The notes under the pieces are model-generated. The model saw only the letters and a list, made by a program, of their open reading frames with translations. It made no database searches and had not been told where the DNA came from. Both the position numbers and the translations under genes were made by a program. A stretch of 64,000 bases of DNA from Streptomyces sp. NRRL B-3428 (GTDB lineage: Bacteria > Actinomycetota > Actinomycetes > Streptomycetales > Streptomycetaceae), in contig JOGW01000002.1 of NCBI GenBank assembly GCA_000721375.1, positions 620,001 to 684,000 on the forward strand, in the 5' to 3' direction. Of the stretch, positions 38,979-47,827 are shown in pieces (positions within the stretch are counted from its first letter, which is position 1; every line of letters begins with the position of its first letter).

Positions 38979-39866
38979 ATGACGCAGTTCTCGGCTGCCC
39001 ACACGCCTGCTGTGCCTGATGGGCACCAGGCCACCGACAGCAGCAAGGCGCTGTACGGGGGCAAGTCCAACCGCCGTGTCACCGTTCGCGATCTGATCGC
39101 CGCCAAGGAGCGCGGCGAGAAGTGGCCCATGCTCACCGCGTACGACGCGATGACCGCCTCCGTCTTCGACGAGGCCGGAGTCCCCGTCCTGCTCGTCGGT
39201 GACTCGATGGGCAACTGCCACCTCGGGTACGACACCACCGTGCCCGTCACGCTCGACGAGATGACCATGCTCTCGGCCGCGGTGGTCCGCGGCACCTCGC
39301 GCGCCCTGGTCGTCGGCGACCTGCCGTTCGGCTCGTACCAGGAGGGTCCGGTGCAGGCGCTGCGCTCGGCGACCCGGCTGGTCAAGGAGGCGGGCGTGGG
39401 CGCCGTGAAGCTGGAGGGCGGCGAGCGCTCCCTGGCCCAGACGGAGCTGCTCGTGCAGTCCGGCATCCCCGTCATGTCCCACCTGGGCCTGACCCCGCAG
39501 TCCGTGAACACCATGGGCTACCGGGTACAGGGCCGCGGCGACGAGGACGCGCACCGGCTCCTTCGGGACGCGAAGGCCGCGCAGGACGCGGGGGCGTTCG
39601 CGCTGGTCCTCGAGCTGGTCCCGGCCGAGCTTGCCGCCGAGGTCAGCCGGTCCCTGCACATCCCGACGGTCGGCATCGGGGCCGGCCCCGACTGCGACGC
39701 CCAGGTGCTCGTCTACACGGACATGATGGGCCTGACCCCCGGCAAGATGCCGCGCTTCGTGAAGCAGTACGCGGATCTGCGGGCGCAGATGGTTTCTGCG
39801 GCGCGGGAGTTCTCGGAGGAGGTCGTGGGCGGAACGTTCCCGCGCGAGGAGCACACCTTCCACTGA
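38979..39866 (+). CDS. panB: 3-methyl-2-oxobutanoate hydroxymethyltransferase (ketopantoate hydroxymethyltransferase)
   Basis: 295 aa. Catalyses the first step of pantothenate/coenzyme A synthesis, adding a hydroxymethyl group from methylene-tetrahydrofolate to alpha-ketoisovalerate. Family blocks: MLTAYDAMTASVFDEAGVP, LLVGDSMGN, LGYDTTVPVTLDEM, VKLEGG, VMSHLGLTPQSVNTMGY and LELVPAELA. The N-terminal 30 residues are a variable extension. ATG 38979 with GAAGGAG 9 bases upstream. Confidence 0.98.
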   Translation: MTQFSAAHTPAVPDGHQATDSSKALYGGKSNRRVTVRDLIAAKERGEKWPMLTAYDAMTASVFDEAGVPVLLVGDSMGNCHLGYDTTVPVTLDEMTMLSAAVVRGTSRALVVGDLPFGSYQEGPVQALRSATRLVKEAGVGAVKLEGGERSLAQTELLVQSGIPVMSHLGLTPQSVNTMGYRVQGRGDEDAHRLLRDAKAAQDAGAFALVLELVPAELAAEVSRSLHIPTVGIGAGPDCDAQVLVYTDMMGLTPGKMPRFVKQYADLRAQMVSAAREFSEEVVGGTFPREEHTFH

Positions 39867-39900
39867 CCCCTGCGGTCGCACCAGACCCTTGTGGTGGCAA

Positions 39901-39939
39901 CGCGGGCCCGCCGACTTCCCCCGGTCGTGCGGGCCCGCG
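39901..39939. terminator. Hairpin between convergent panB and the ABM gene
   Basis: Perfect 11-base arms CGCGGGCCCGC (39901-39911) and GCGGGCCCGCG (39929-39939) with a 17-base loop, placed 35 bases after the panB stop and 36 bases after the end of the convergent gene. It probably terminates both, despite lacking a T-run. Confidence 0.75.
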
Positions 39940-39986
39940 GCCTTCGCGTCACGCCAAGGGCTGCGGCCTTCGCGTCACGCCAAGGG
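39937..39986. repeat. 24-base direct repeat duplicating the 3' end of the ABM gene
   Basis: An identical 24-base block beginning GCGGCCTTCGCGTCACGCC occurs at 39937-39960 and 39963-39986, with a 26-base period. The second copy contains the last codons and stop of the ABM gene (39975), so the stop region is duplicated downstream. Confidence 0.95.
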
Positions 39987-40277
39987 GCGGGGGTCGAGGC
40001 GGATGACCTGTGCGGGTCCCGCCCGGAACGCCGGGGACGCCGCGTCGGCCTCGATCATGTGCGGGGTCGCGTCGTGCGCGGCGAGCGCCCCCTCGGACGC
40101 CCAGCGCTCGATGAGGACGAAGCGGTCCGGGTCGTCGCTCACCTGGTGCATGTCGTACTGAAGGCACCCCTCCTCGGCGCGTACGAGGGGTGCGAGGCGC
40201 TCGAAGGCGGCGACCTGTTCCTTGCCGCGGCCCGGACGTGCGGTGATCTGGATGACGAGCTGTATCGGCTGTGACAT
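39975..40277 (-). CDS. Antibiotic biosynthesis monooxygenase (ABM) domain protein
   Basis: 100 aa single ABM/dimeric ferredoxin-like domain: LVIQITARPGRGKEQVAAFE, RAEEGCLQYDMHQVSDDPDR and VLIERWASEGALAAHDATPHM. Proteins of this size are usually quinol-monooxygenase (YgiN-like) or heme-degrading-type folds; which applies cannot be said. ATG 40277 is the last in-frame start before the domain. Its stop codon lies in the second copy of a 24-base direct repeat. Confidence 0.9.
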   Translation of the reverse strand: MSQPIQLVIQITARPGRGKEQVAAFERLAPLVRAEEGCLQYDMHQVSDDPDRFVLIERWASEGALAAHDATPHMIEADAASPAFRAGPAQVIRLDPRPLA

Positions 40278-40409
40278 GGGCGACAGCGTAGGAGCACGCG
40301 CAGTGGGCGCCGCCGCCGGGCCCCGACATCCGGTCCGGGCCGGTGCGCAGGCGGCCTGGCGCAGGCATCTCCCCACCGCCCCACCTGCACGTATAGGCGC
40401 CCCGTCGGT

Positions 40410-40472
40410 CACCGACAGCACCTGTCGGTGACCTGTCGGCACCCTGTCGGCGGCGCCCCCCAGAGTTGTCGG
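40410..40472 (+). promoter_or_regulatory. Phased CTGTCGG heptamers and inverted repeat before the ABC exporter (SARP-type site candidate)
   Basis: CTGTCGG starts at 40422, 40433 and 40444, exactly 11 bases apart, and TTGTCGG starts at 40466, 22 bases further on. The first copy is also the right arm of a perfect 9-base inverted repeat CACCGACAG/CTGTCGGTG (40410-40430). Heptameric direct repeats at 11- or 22-base spacing are the known DNA target layout of SARP activators, and a SARP-domain regulator gene lies next door (42414-45809). A -10-like CAGAGT (40461-40466) ends 7 bases before the ATG, so the transcript may be leaderless. Confidence 0.7.
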
Positions 40473-40473
40473 C

Positions 40474-41499
40474 ATGACGCGATCCGACAAGAACCCGAAC
40501 CCCGGCGGCAGCAACGCCGTCACCGTACGAGGGCTCGTCAAGCACTACGGCGAGACCAAGGCCCTCGACGGCGTCGACCTCGACGTACGCGAAGGCACCG
40601 TCCTCGGCGTGCTCGGCCCGAACGGCGCCGGCAAGACCACGCTCGTACGAGTCCTGTCCACCCTCATTCAGCCCGACGCGGGCTCGGCCACCGTGGCCGG
40701 CTACGACGTCCTGCGCCAGCCCCGGCAGCTGCGCCGCAAGATCGGCCTCACCGGCCAGTACGCCTCCGTCGACGAGAAGCTCTCCGGCTTCGAGAACCTG
40801 TACATGATCGGGCGGCTGCTCGACCTGTCCAAGGCCGACGCCAAGAAGCGCTCGAACGACCTCCTTGAGCGCTTCTCCCTGACCGACGCCGCCAAGCGCA
40901 CCGCCGGTACGTACTCCGGCGGTATGCGCCGCCGCCTCGACCTGGCCGCCTCGATGATCGGCCAGCCAGCTGTCCTCTACTTGGACGAGCCGACCACCGG
41001 TCTCGACCCCCGCACCCGCAACGAGGTGTGGAGCGAGGTCAAGCGCATGGTCGGCGAGGGCGTGACCGTCCTGCTCACCACCCAGTACATGGAGGAGGCC
41101 GAGCAGCTGGCCTCCGCGCTCACCGTGATCGACCGCGGCCGGATCATCGCCGAGGGCCAGATCGCCGAGCTCAAGGCGAAGGTCGGCGGCCGCACCCTGC
41201 GCATCCGCCCGGCCGACCCCCTGGTGCTGCGCTCGATGGCCGCCGACCTGGACGCCTCCGGGCTCACCGGTCTGGCCACCGCCACGGTCGACGCCGAGAC
41301 CGGCACGGTCATCGTGCCCGTGCAGAGCGACGAGCAGCTCACCGCGATCATCGGCCACCTGGCCGCCCGTGGCTTCGCGCTCGCCGACATCGCCACCGAA
41401 CTGCCCAGCCTGGACGAGGTGTTCCTCTCGCTGACCGGCCAGAAGGCCAGTGCTCCGCAGGACGCGCCCGCCCGTGAACTCGAGGAGGCCGCCGTATGA
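40474..41499 (+). CDS. ABC exporter ATPase, DrrA-like
   Basis: 341 aa ATP-binding subunit of a drug-type ABC-2 exporter. Walker A GPNGAGKT (48-55), signature TYSGGMRRRLDLAASM, Walker B VLYLDEPTTGLD, and the DrrA-type C-terminal extension ending LPSLDEVFLSLTGQ. ATG 40474 has no Shine-Dalgarno sequence. Its stop overlaps the permease start (ATGA). It resembles daunorubicin-resistance DrrA and should drive efflux of a hydrophobic compound or lipid; the substrate is unknown. Confidence 0.95.
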   Translation: MTRSDKNPNPGGSNAVTVRGLVKHYGETKALDGVDLDVREGTVLGVLGPNGAGKTTLVRVLSTLIQPDAGSATVAGYDVLRQPRQLRRKIGLTGQYASVDEKLSGFENLYMIGRLLDLSKADAKKRSNDLLERFSLTDAAKRTAGTYSGGMRRRLDLAASMIGQPAVLYLDEPTTGLDPRTRNEVWSEVKRMVGEGVTVLLTTQYMEEAEQLASALTVIDRGRIIAEGQIAELKAKVGGRTLRIRPADPLVLRSMAADLDASGLTGLATATVDAETGTVIVPVQSDEQLTAIIGHLAARGFALADIATELPSLDEVFLSLTGQKASAPQDAPARELEEAAV

Positions 41500-42353
41500 G
41501 CACCGCAACCCTTCCCCAGCAGACCCAGAACCCCGTCGACCAGCCGCCCCTCCTCAAGGGAGAGGAGGACGGCCGCATCGGACTCCGTGCCAACATGCGC
41601 CACACCGGCGCCCTGATCCGCCGCAACCTGCTGTGGATCAAGAAGGACCCGGAGTCGATGTTCGACGCCCTCCTGATGCCGGTGGTCTTCACCCTGCTCT
41701 TCGTGTACGTCTTCGGCGGCTCGATCGGCAAGGCGATGGGCGGCGGCCAGGACGCCTACGTCCAGTACGTGATCCCCGGCATGCTCGCCATGATGTCCAT
41801 GTCGATCGCCCAGGCCGTCGGAACCGGCTTCAACGAGGACTTCCACAAGGGCATCATGGACCGCTTCCGGTCCCTGCCCATCGGACGCTCCTCGGTCCTG
41901 ATCGCCAAGATCTCCGTGGAGATCCTGCGCCAGCTCATCGCCATCACGGTCTTGATGATCGTGGGCGTGCTCGTGGGCTTCGACATCGAGAACTGGCCCG
42001 GCCTGTTCGCCGCCGTCGGACTCTCGGTGCTCTTCGGCTCCGCCGTGATGTGGATCTTCCTGGTGCTCGGAGTGACCATGAAGAGCGCCCAGTCCGTACA
42101 GGCACTCGGCTTCCTCGTGATGATGCCGCTGCAGTTCGGCTCGTCGATCTTCACGCCGACCCAGAACATGCCGGGCTGGCTGCAGAACTTCACCGAGTAC
42201 AACCCGATGTCCGGTCTCGCCGACGCGGCCCGCGGTCTGATGACCACCGGCCACCCGATCGCCCACGGCCTGTGGGTCACGCTGGCCTGGACAGTCGGTC
42301 TGACCGTGGTCATGGCTCCGTACGCCATCTACAAGTTCGCGAAGAAGAGCTGA
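41496..42353 (+). CDS. ABC-2 exporter permease, DrrB-like
   Basis: 285 aa membrane subunit with six predicted membrane segments and an N-terminal cytoplasmic stretch. DrrB-type blocks: LLWIKKDPESMFDALLMPVV, IPGMLAMMSMSIAQAVGTGF, IMDRFRSLPIGRSSVLIAK and FTEYNPMSGLADAARGLM. ATG 41496 overlaps the ATPase stop by four bases. Together they form an exporter; it is convergent with the SARP-type regulator. Confidence 0.95.
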   Translation: MSTATLPQQTQNPVDQPPLLKGEEDGRIGLRANMRHTGALIRRNLLWIKKDPESMFDALLMPVVFTLLFVYVFGGSIGKAMGGGQDAYVQYVIPGMLAMMSMSIAQAVGTGFNEDFHKGIMDRFRSLPIGRSSVLIAKISVEILRQLIAITVLMIVGVLVGFDIENWPGLFAAVGLSVLFGSAVMWIFLVLGVTMKSAQSVQALGFLVMMPLQFGSSIFTPTQNMPGWLQNFTEYNPMSGLADAARGLMTTGHPIAHGLWVTLAWTVGLTVVMAPYAIYKFAKKS

Positions 42354-42377
42354 TGCGCAGCTGCGCACGACAGACCT

Positions 42378-42394
42378 GATCCGCCCGTCGGATC
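42378..42394. terminator. Short hairpin after the ABC permease
   Basis: GATCCG (42378-42383) pairs with CGGATC (42389-42394) across a 5-base loop, 24 bases after the permease stop. Weak on its own; may work with the longer inverted repeat at 42423-42457. Confidence 0.4.
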
Positions 42395-42413
42395 GCGTCT
42401 GAGCGGCAACGGA

Positions 42414-45400
42414 TCAGTAGCTGATCCCCTGGGATCCCGCTGGGATGCCAGGGGATCGGAACAAGGCGGCGGCCTCCTCCACGGAGAGGCCGCCGCCTTC
42501 CGTGTGCGCCCGCTCGTACGCCTCGGCGTCGAGCCGGGCACGGATCAGCGCCTCGGCAGCCTCGCGCAGCTCGCGCTCGAACTGCGGCGCCACGTGCTTG
42601 GCCGGCCGGTGCGCGTCGGACACACCGAGCAGACGTGCCGCGACAAGGAGGCGCTCCTCGCCGCCGAGACCCGCCAACGCCTTGGCCGCGAGCGCCAGAT
42701 GGGAGGACGACAGCTGCGGCATCACCATCTGCGACATCGGCTCCATCGCCTGCGCGAGGGCGTCGCGCGCGTGCACGAGGGCGGACTCGTTGTCGCCGTC
42801 CACGGTGTCGAGCCAGCCGAACATGCCGTCCAGCATGCCGCGGAACATCAGGATGGGCCCCGACATGAACTGGTCCCGCATCCAGGTCAGATGCGCCCTG
42901 GCCTCCTCGGTACGCCCCGTGCGGCCCAGGCGCAGCGCGAGGTAGAGGCGGGCGAAAGCCTGCGCCTCGGTGAACGCGGGATCGGTCTCGTCGACGATCT
43001 CGCGCAGGATCCGCTCCGCCTCGTCGCCGCGGTCCAGCTCGAAGAGCGCACCACCGGCCAGGCGGGACTTGAGCACGAGGACCTGGGTGCTGGCTCCCAT
43101 CCGCTGCGCGTACTCGATGGCGACCACATAGTCCTCGGCGGCGCGGGCGAACTCGCCCTGCCGCTCCCAGCCCTCACCGCGCGCCGACAGCGCCTCGGCC
43201 TGGCCCCAGACATCGCCGAGTTCGACGAAGATCGCGAGCGCCTCGTCGGCGTTGGCCACGGCGTCGGCCGACCATTCGCTGCGGTTGGCAAGGATGTTGG
43301 CGCGCATCTGCAGCGCCCCGGCCAGCTCCCAGCGGTAGCCGAGCCGGCGGCAGGCCTCCACCTGCTCGGCGCTGAACGCCAGCACGTCGAAGGGCTCGCC
43401 GGTCATCAGCCGCGCGAAGAACCAGATCGATCCGGGCATCCTGCACACCTGCGGCATGCCCGGCCGGTACGTGGCCACGACGGCGCTCAGCATGTCGTTG
43501 TTGTCGCCCGTCCAGATGTCCCGGCCATGGTCCATCGTCGCCAGCTGGATCAGCTTGGCTCCGCGCCGCGCCTCCGCGAACACCTCGGGGCTCATCGGCG
43601 GCGGCGCGTCAGTGGCCCGTTCGTGCACGTCGGGGGCGGGTGTCACCGGGTGCGTGAACGGTTCGGGGCCGAGCCCCACGGCCGCGGTGGACCAGACCTG
43701 GGCCTCGACCCGCTGGTCACGCATCTGCCAGTACCAGCACAGCGCGTGCACCAGGCTCAGCACCTCGTGCTGGTCGCGCAGGGCGACCGCGCGACGCAGG
43801 GCCCCGCGCAGGTTCTCGTACTCCGTCTCGATCAGCGCGATGGCCTCGGCCTGGCGGCTGCCGCGCAGCAACGGGTCGGTGGTGCGGGCGAGTTCGCGGT
43901 AGTGGACGAGGTGGGCGCGCTCGGCCAGGGCCCGCTCCCCCGCCTCGTCGAGCCGCTCGGCGGCGTACTCGGCAACGGTCTCCAGGAGGCGGTAGCGCAT
44001 CTCGCCGCCGACCGAAGGGGTCGCCACCACAAGGGACTTGTCGACCAGGGAGCCGAGCAGATCGGTGACATCGCGCCGGTCGACCATCAGGTGCAGATGG
44101 CAGGCGGGGTCGCCACCGGAATCGGGTACGGCCCCGCACACGGCCTCCGCGGCGGCGAGGTCACAGCCGCGTGCGAAAACGGAGAGTCTGCGCAGCACGG
44201 CCCGCTCCGGATCGTCGAGCAGGTCCCAGGACCAGTCCACGACGGCCCTGAGCGTCTGCTGACGCGGCAGGACCGTACGGCTGCCGCTGGTGAGCAGGCG
44301 GAAGCGGTCATCGAGCCGCTCGGCGATCTGGCGTGAGGTGAGCATCCGCAGCCGGGCCGCGGCGAGTTCGATGGCCAGGGGCTGGCCGTCGAGGCGGCGG
44401 CAGATCTCCTCGGCCGCGGGCCGGTCCTCCTCGACCGTGAAGCCGGGCCGCGCGGCCGCCCCGCGCTCGGCGAACAGCCGCAGCGCCATGGCCTCGGGCA
44501 GCGGCCCGAGCGGACGCACCGACTCCCCCGGTACGCCGAGCGGTTCACGGCTGGTCGCGAGCACCGTGAGCCCCGGACAGCGGGCGAGCAGCTCCGCCAG
44601 CATGTCGGCGGCGGCCGCGATCACGTGCTCGCAATTGTCGAGTACGAGCAGCAACTCACGCCGTGCGCAATGCTCGACGAGCCGGGTGAGCGGGTCCTGG
44701 GCGTTGCGGTCGGTGGACCGCACCGCCTCCGCGCCCGCTCCGTACAGGACGGTCTCGCGGGCACCGAGCGCGGTGAGCACCGCTTCCGGTACGGCCTCGG
44801 GGTCGGCGTCGGCGCTCACGGGCGCGAGCTCGGCGAGCCAGACCCCGTCGCGGAAGGCAAGACCGTCGGCCGCCTCCTGCGAGAGCCGGGTCTTCCCCGC
44901 GCCGCCCGGGCCGAGCAGGGTGACGAGGCGGGAGCGGGTGAGGTCCGCGCGCAGGGTCCCGATATCGGCTTCGCGTCCGACGAAGGAGGTGAGACGGGCG
45001 CGGAGGTTGCCCTTGGGGGGCTCAGGCTGTCTCTCGAGGACGGGTGTCCGCGGCTGCTCGGGCGCGGGTTCGGCGCTTTCCTGCGGCGACAGCAGCTCCG
45101 CGTGCAGCGCCCGCAGTTCGGGCCCCGGATCGGCGCCCAGCTGATCCGCCAGACGCTCCCGTACATCCTCGTACGCCGCCAGCGCCTGAGCCGCACGCCC
45201 CGCGTCGCGCAGCGCCCGCAGGCTCAGGACCTGGAGCGGCTCGTCCAGCGGATGCGTCTCGGCGAGCGCGGTCAGCTCCGGCAGGATCTGCTCGGCGCGG
45301 CCGAGCGCGAGCGCGGCCGCGAAGCGCCCGCGCCGCGCCTCGAGACGCCGGGCCTCCCAGCGGGCGGCCTCCGCGTCGCGGTCCGGCAGATCGGCGAACG

Positions 45401-45809
45401 CGGGGCCGCGCCACAGGGCAAGGCCTTCGTCGAACAGCGCCATGGCCTTGACCGCGTCGCCGTCCGCCAGGGCGTTCGCCCCCTCGGAGGCCAGCCGCTC
45501 GAAGCGATGCGCGTCCACGTCCTCGGCATCGGCCGTCAACCGGTAGCCACCGGGCCCGAGTTCCACCGCCTCCGCACCCAGCGAGCGACGCAGTCGCCCC
45601 ACCAACGCCTGCAGCGCACCATTGGCGTCGGCCGGCGGATCCCCGTCCCACACCTCGTCGACGAGCTGTCCCACGGGCAGCGCACGGCCGGGCCGCAGGG
45701 CCAGCACGGTCAGGAGCCCGCGCAGCCTGGCACCGCCCAAGGTCACGGGGGTGCCGTCGGGGTGATGGGCCTGGGTGGTGCCGAGGACGGAATAGCGCAC
45801 GTGCGCCAT
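42414..45809 (-). CDS. Large SARP/AfsR-like regulator: DNA-binding, BTAD, NTPase and TPR domains
   Basis: 1131 aa. N-terminal OmpR-type winged helix (about 1-95: LGGARLRGLLTVLALRPGRA, LVDEVWDG, LQALVGRLRRSLG) and a BTAD domain (about 97-240), together the SARP signature. An NB-ARC/AAA NTPase follows, with Walker A LGPGGAGKT (299-307) and Walker B ELLLVLDNCEHV near 400, then a long TPR-like C-terminal region. Such proteins activate transcription by binding heptameric direct repeats. ATG 45809 is preferred to 45863. Convergent with the DrrAB-like exporter whose promoter has 11-base-phased heptamers, a plausible target. Confidence 0.92.
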   Translation of the reverse strand: MAHVRYSVLGTTQAHHPDGTPVTLGGARLRGLLTVLALRPGRALPVGQLVDEVWDGDPPADANGALQALVGRLRRSLGAEAVELGPGGYRLTADAEDVDAHRFERLASEGANALADGDAVKAMALFDEGLALWRGPAFADLPDRDAEAARWEARRLEARRGRFAAALALGRAEQILPELTALAETHPLDEPLQVLSLRALRDAGRAAQALAAYEDVRERLADQLGADPGPELRALHAELLSPQESAEPAPEQPRTPVLERQPEPPKGNLRARLTSFVGREADIGTLRADLTRSRLVTLLGPGGAGKTRLSQEAADGLAFRDGVWLAELAPVSADADPEAVPEAVLTALGARETVLYGAGAEAVRSTDRNAQDPLTRLVEHCARRELLLVLDNCEHVIAAAADMLAELLARCPGLTVLATSREPLGVPGESVRPLGPLPEAMALRLFAERGAAARPGFTVEEDRPAAEEICRRLDGQPLAIELAAARLRMLTSRQIAERLDDRFRLLTSGSRTVLPRQQTLRAVVDWSWDLLDDPERAVLRRLSVFARGCDLAAAEAVCGAVPDSGGDPACHLHLMVDRRDVTDLLGSLVDKSLVVATPSVGGEMRYRLLETVAEYAAERLDEAGERALAERAHLVHYRELARTTDPLLRGSRQAEAIALIETEYENLRGALRRAVALRDQHEVLSLVHALCWYWQMRDQRVEAQVWSTAAVGLGPEPFTHPVTPAPDVHERATDAPPPMSPEVFAEARRGAKLIQLATMDHGRDIWTGDNNDMLSAVVATYRPGMPQVCRMPGSIWFFARLMTGEPFDVLAFSAEQVEACRRLGYRWELAGALQMRANILANRSEWSADAVANADEALAIFVELGDVWGQAEALSARGEGWERQGEFARAAEDYVVAIEYAQRMGASTQVLVLKSRLAGGALFELDRGDEAERILREIVDETDPAFTEAQAFARLYLALRLGRTGRTEEARAHLTWMRDQFMSGPILMFRGMLDGMFGWLDTVDGDNESALVHARDALAQAMEPMSQMVMPQLSSSHLALAAKALAGLGGEERLLVAARLLGVSDAHRPAKHVAPQFERELREAAEALIRARLDAEAYERAHTEGGGLSVEEAAALFRSPGIPAGSQGISY
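42423..42457. terminator. Inverted repeat at the 3' end of the SARP-type gene
   Basis: Perfect 10-base arms GATCCCCTGG (42423-42432) and CCAGGGGATC (42448-42457) with a 15-base loop, inside the last codons of the regulator gene and 69 bases past the convergent permease stop. It may terminate the exporter transcript. Confidence 0.5.
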
Positions 45810-46013
45810 TGTCCCTCGAACAGCGCGGGGCCCCGCGCCGCCCTTGCTCCGGCCTTGGCCCACGCTTGCCCCGCTCTTGCCCTGCGCTTGCCCCGGCCGC
45901 CGGGAACGCGCGGCCGCAGGAACCCAGCACGTCCACGGTCCGTTGCCCCCACGTCACCGATAGCGTCATCCCGTACGAGTCACCTACACCGGCCGACGGC
46001 AGGAGCACGGACC

Positions 46014-46811
46014 ATGACCACCGCCATCAGGCGCAGCGACCGGCGGATCAGTCCCGTCTTCCTCGGCATCGCGGCCGTGACGGCCGCGGGCGGCTGGGCG
46101 GCGTGGACCGGGTTCGCGGACAACCCCGGCGTGGCCGTGTTCGTGTTCGTCACGGGCGCGTGGATCGTCTCGCTGTGTCTGCACGAGTACGCGCACGCGC
46201 GCACGGCGCTGCACAGCGGGGACATCTCGATCGGCGCGAAGGGCTATCTCACGCTCAATCCGCTGAAGTACACCCACGCGCTCCTGAGCATCATCCTGCC
46301 GGTGCTCTTCGTGATCATGGGCGGGCTCGGTCTGCCCGGTGGCGCGGTGTTCATCGAACGGGGACGGATCCAGGGCCGCTGGAAGCACAGTCTGATCTCG
46401 GCGGCGGGCCCGCTCACCAACGTGCTGTTCGCCATCGTCTGCACGGCGCCGTTCTGGCTCGACGCGCTGGACGGCGTACCGCCCGTGTTCCAGTACGCGC
46501 TGGCGTTCCTCGCCCTGCTCCAGGTCACCGCGGCGCTGCTGAACTTCCTGCCGGTGCCCGGGCTCGACGGCTACGGCGTGATCGAGCCGTGGCTCTCGTA
46601 CAAGATCCGGCGCCAGGTGGAGCCCTTCGCACCGTTCGGGCTGCTCGCCGTGTTCGGTGTGCTGTGGATCCCCGAGGTGAACGTGTGGTTCTTCAACGCG
46701 ATCGACTCGCTCCTGAGCCTGCTCGGCATCGAGGAGTTCGAGTCGTACTGCGGGCAGAACCTCTACCGCTTCTGGGAGAACCAGAACGATCTGTGCGCCG
46801 TCGCCCGGTGA
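46014..46811 (+). CDS. Site-2 protease (M50) family membrane metalloprotease
   Basis: 265 aa integral membrane protein. Zinc site HEYAH (His57, Glu58, His61) in the first hydrophobic region after WIVSLC, and the second conserved motif NFLPVPGLDGYGVIEP supplying the Asp ligand. Hydrophobic segments surround both. No PDZ domain. M50 proteases cut membrane-spanning substrates such as anti-sigma factors; substrate unknown. ATG 46014 with AGGAG at 46001-46005. Confidence 0.93.
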   Translation: MTTAIRRSDRRISPVFLGIAAVTAAGGWAAWTGFADNPGVAVFVFVTGAWIVSLCLHEYAHARTALHSGDISIGAKGYLTLNPLKYTHALLSIILPVLFVIMGGLGLPGGAVFIERGRIQGRWKHSLISAAGPLTNVLFAIVCTAPFWLDALDGVPPVFQYALAFLALLQVTAALLNFLPVPGLDGYGVIEPWLSYKIRRQVEPFAPFGLLAVFGVLWIPEVNVWFFNAIDSLLSLLGIEEFESYCGQNLYRFWENQNDLCAVAR

Positions 46812-46821
46812 GGCGGGGGCG

Positions 46822-47004
46822 TCAGCCGGTGACCGGCCCGCGCTCCGCGCGTCCCTTGCGTACGTAGTAGATGGTCATGTTCGAGGACAGACCTGCGAGC
46901 AGCACCCACACGATGCCCAGCAGGCTGCCCTGCCAGAAGGAGACGACGGCCGCGGCCACGGCGAGGACGCAGACCATCAGCGCGTACAGAGCGAGGCGGG
47001 GCAT
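46822..47004 (-). CDS. Small two-helix membrane protein
   Basis: 60 aa, two hydrophobic segments (ALYALMVCVLAVAAAVVSFW and LLGIVWVLLAGLSSNM) and a basic C-terminus (RKGRAERG). No family recognised. ATG 47004 with AGGAG upstream. Convergent with the M50 protease, 10 bases between stops. Confidence 0.7.
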   Translation of the reverse strand: MPRLALYALMVCVLAVAAAVVSFWQGSLLGIVWVLLAGLSSNMTIYYVRKGRAERGPVTG

Positions 47005-47098
47005 GAGGACGGCTCCTGTCGGATGACACTTCGGTGGTACGCGGACCAGTGTCCCCCATGTCCCGCCCTGCTCTGTCAGCGGTCTGCCGGCGGTCGGC

Positions 47099-47827
47099 TC
47101 AGACGTCCGTGATCCGCAGTCCGGCGTGCGCCTTGTAGCGGCGGTTCACCGAGATCAGGTTGGCCACGAGCGACTCGACCTGGTGGGCGCCCCGCAGCCG
47201 GCCCGCGAAGACTCCGCGCATACCGGGGATACGGCCGGCCAGGGCCTGCACGATGTCGGTGTCGGCGCGCACCTCGCCGAGCACCATCACGTCCGTGTCG
47301 ATCTCCTCGATCGACTCGTCCTGGAGCAGCACCGCCGAGAGGTGGTGGAAGGCGGCCGTGACCCGCGAGTCGGGGAGCAGGGCGGCGGCCTGCTGGGCGG
47401 CGCTGCCCTCCTCGACCTTCAGGGCGTACGCGCCCTGCTTGTCGAAACCGAGCGGGTTCACACAGTCCACGACCAGCTTGCCGACGAGGTCCTCGCGCAG
47501 CGCCTCAAGGGTCTTGGCGTGGCCGTCCCACGGCACGGCGACGATCACAATGTCGCTGCGCCGGGCGCACTCGCTGTTGTCGGCGCCCTCGATGCCGAGG
47601 CCCAGCTCGTCGGCGGCGGTCTGCGCGCGCTCCGCGGCACGCGAGCCGATGATCACCTTCTGTCCCGCCCGGGCGAGCCGGTAGGCGAGTCCGCGTCCCT
47701 GGTCGCCGGTGCCGCCGAGCACACCGACGACGAGGCCGGACACATCGGGCAGCTCCCAAGGGTCCCTGACGGGGGCCTTGGCGGGGGCCTTCGCGGGGGC
47801 TGCTGCGGGCGCATCATTCGTAGTCAT
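47099..47827 (-). CDS. npdG: F420H2:NADP+ oxidoreductase (NADPH-dependent F420 reductase)
   Basis: 242 aa. Rossmann fold at VVGVLGGTGDQGRGLAYRLA (Gly-rich loop at residues 38-44), then IIGSRAAERAQ, DIVIVAVPWDGH and the family's VVDCVNPLGFDKQG. Moves hydride between NADPH and cofactor F420, supplying reduced F420 for actinobacterial reductases and antibiotic pathways. The Ala/Pro-rich first 22 residues (APAKAPAKAPV) are an extension. ATG 47827. Confidence 0.95.
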   Translation of the reverse strand: MTTNDAPAAAPAKAPAKAPVRDPWELPDVSGLVVGVLGGTGDQGRGLAYRLARAGQKVIIGSRAAERAQTAADELGLGIEGADNSECARRSDIVIVAVPWDGHAKTLEALREDLVGKLVVDCVNPLGFDKQGAYALKVEEGSAAQQAAALLPDSRVTAAFHHLSAVLLQDESIEEIDTDVMVLGEVRADTDIVQALAGRIPGMRGVFAGRLRGAHQVESLVANLISVNRRYKAHAGLRITDV

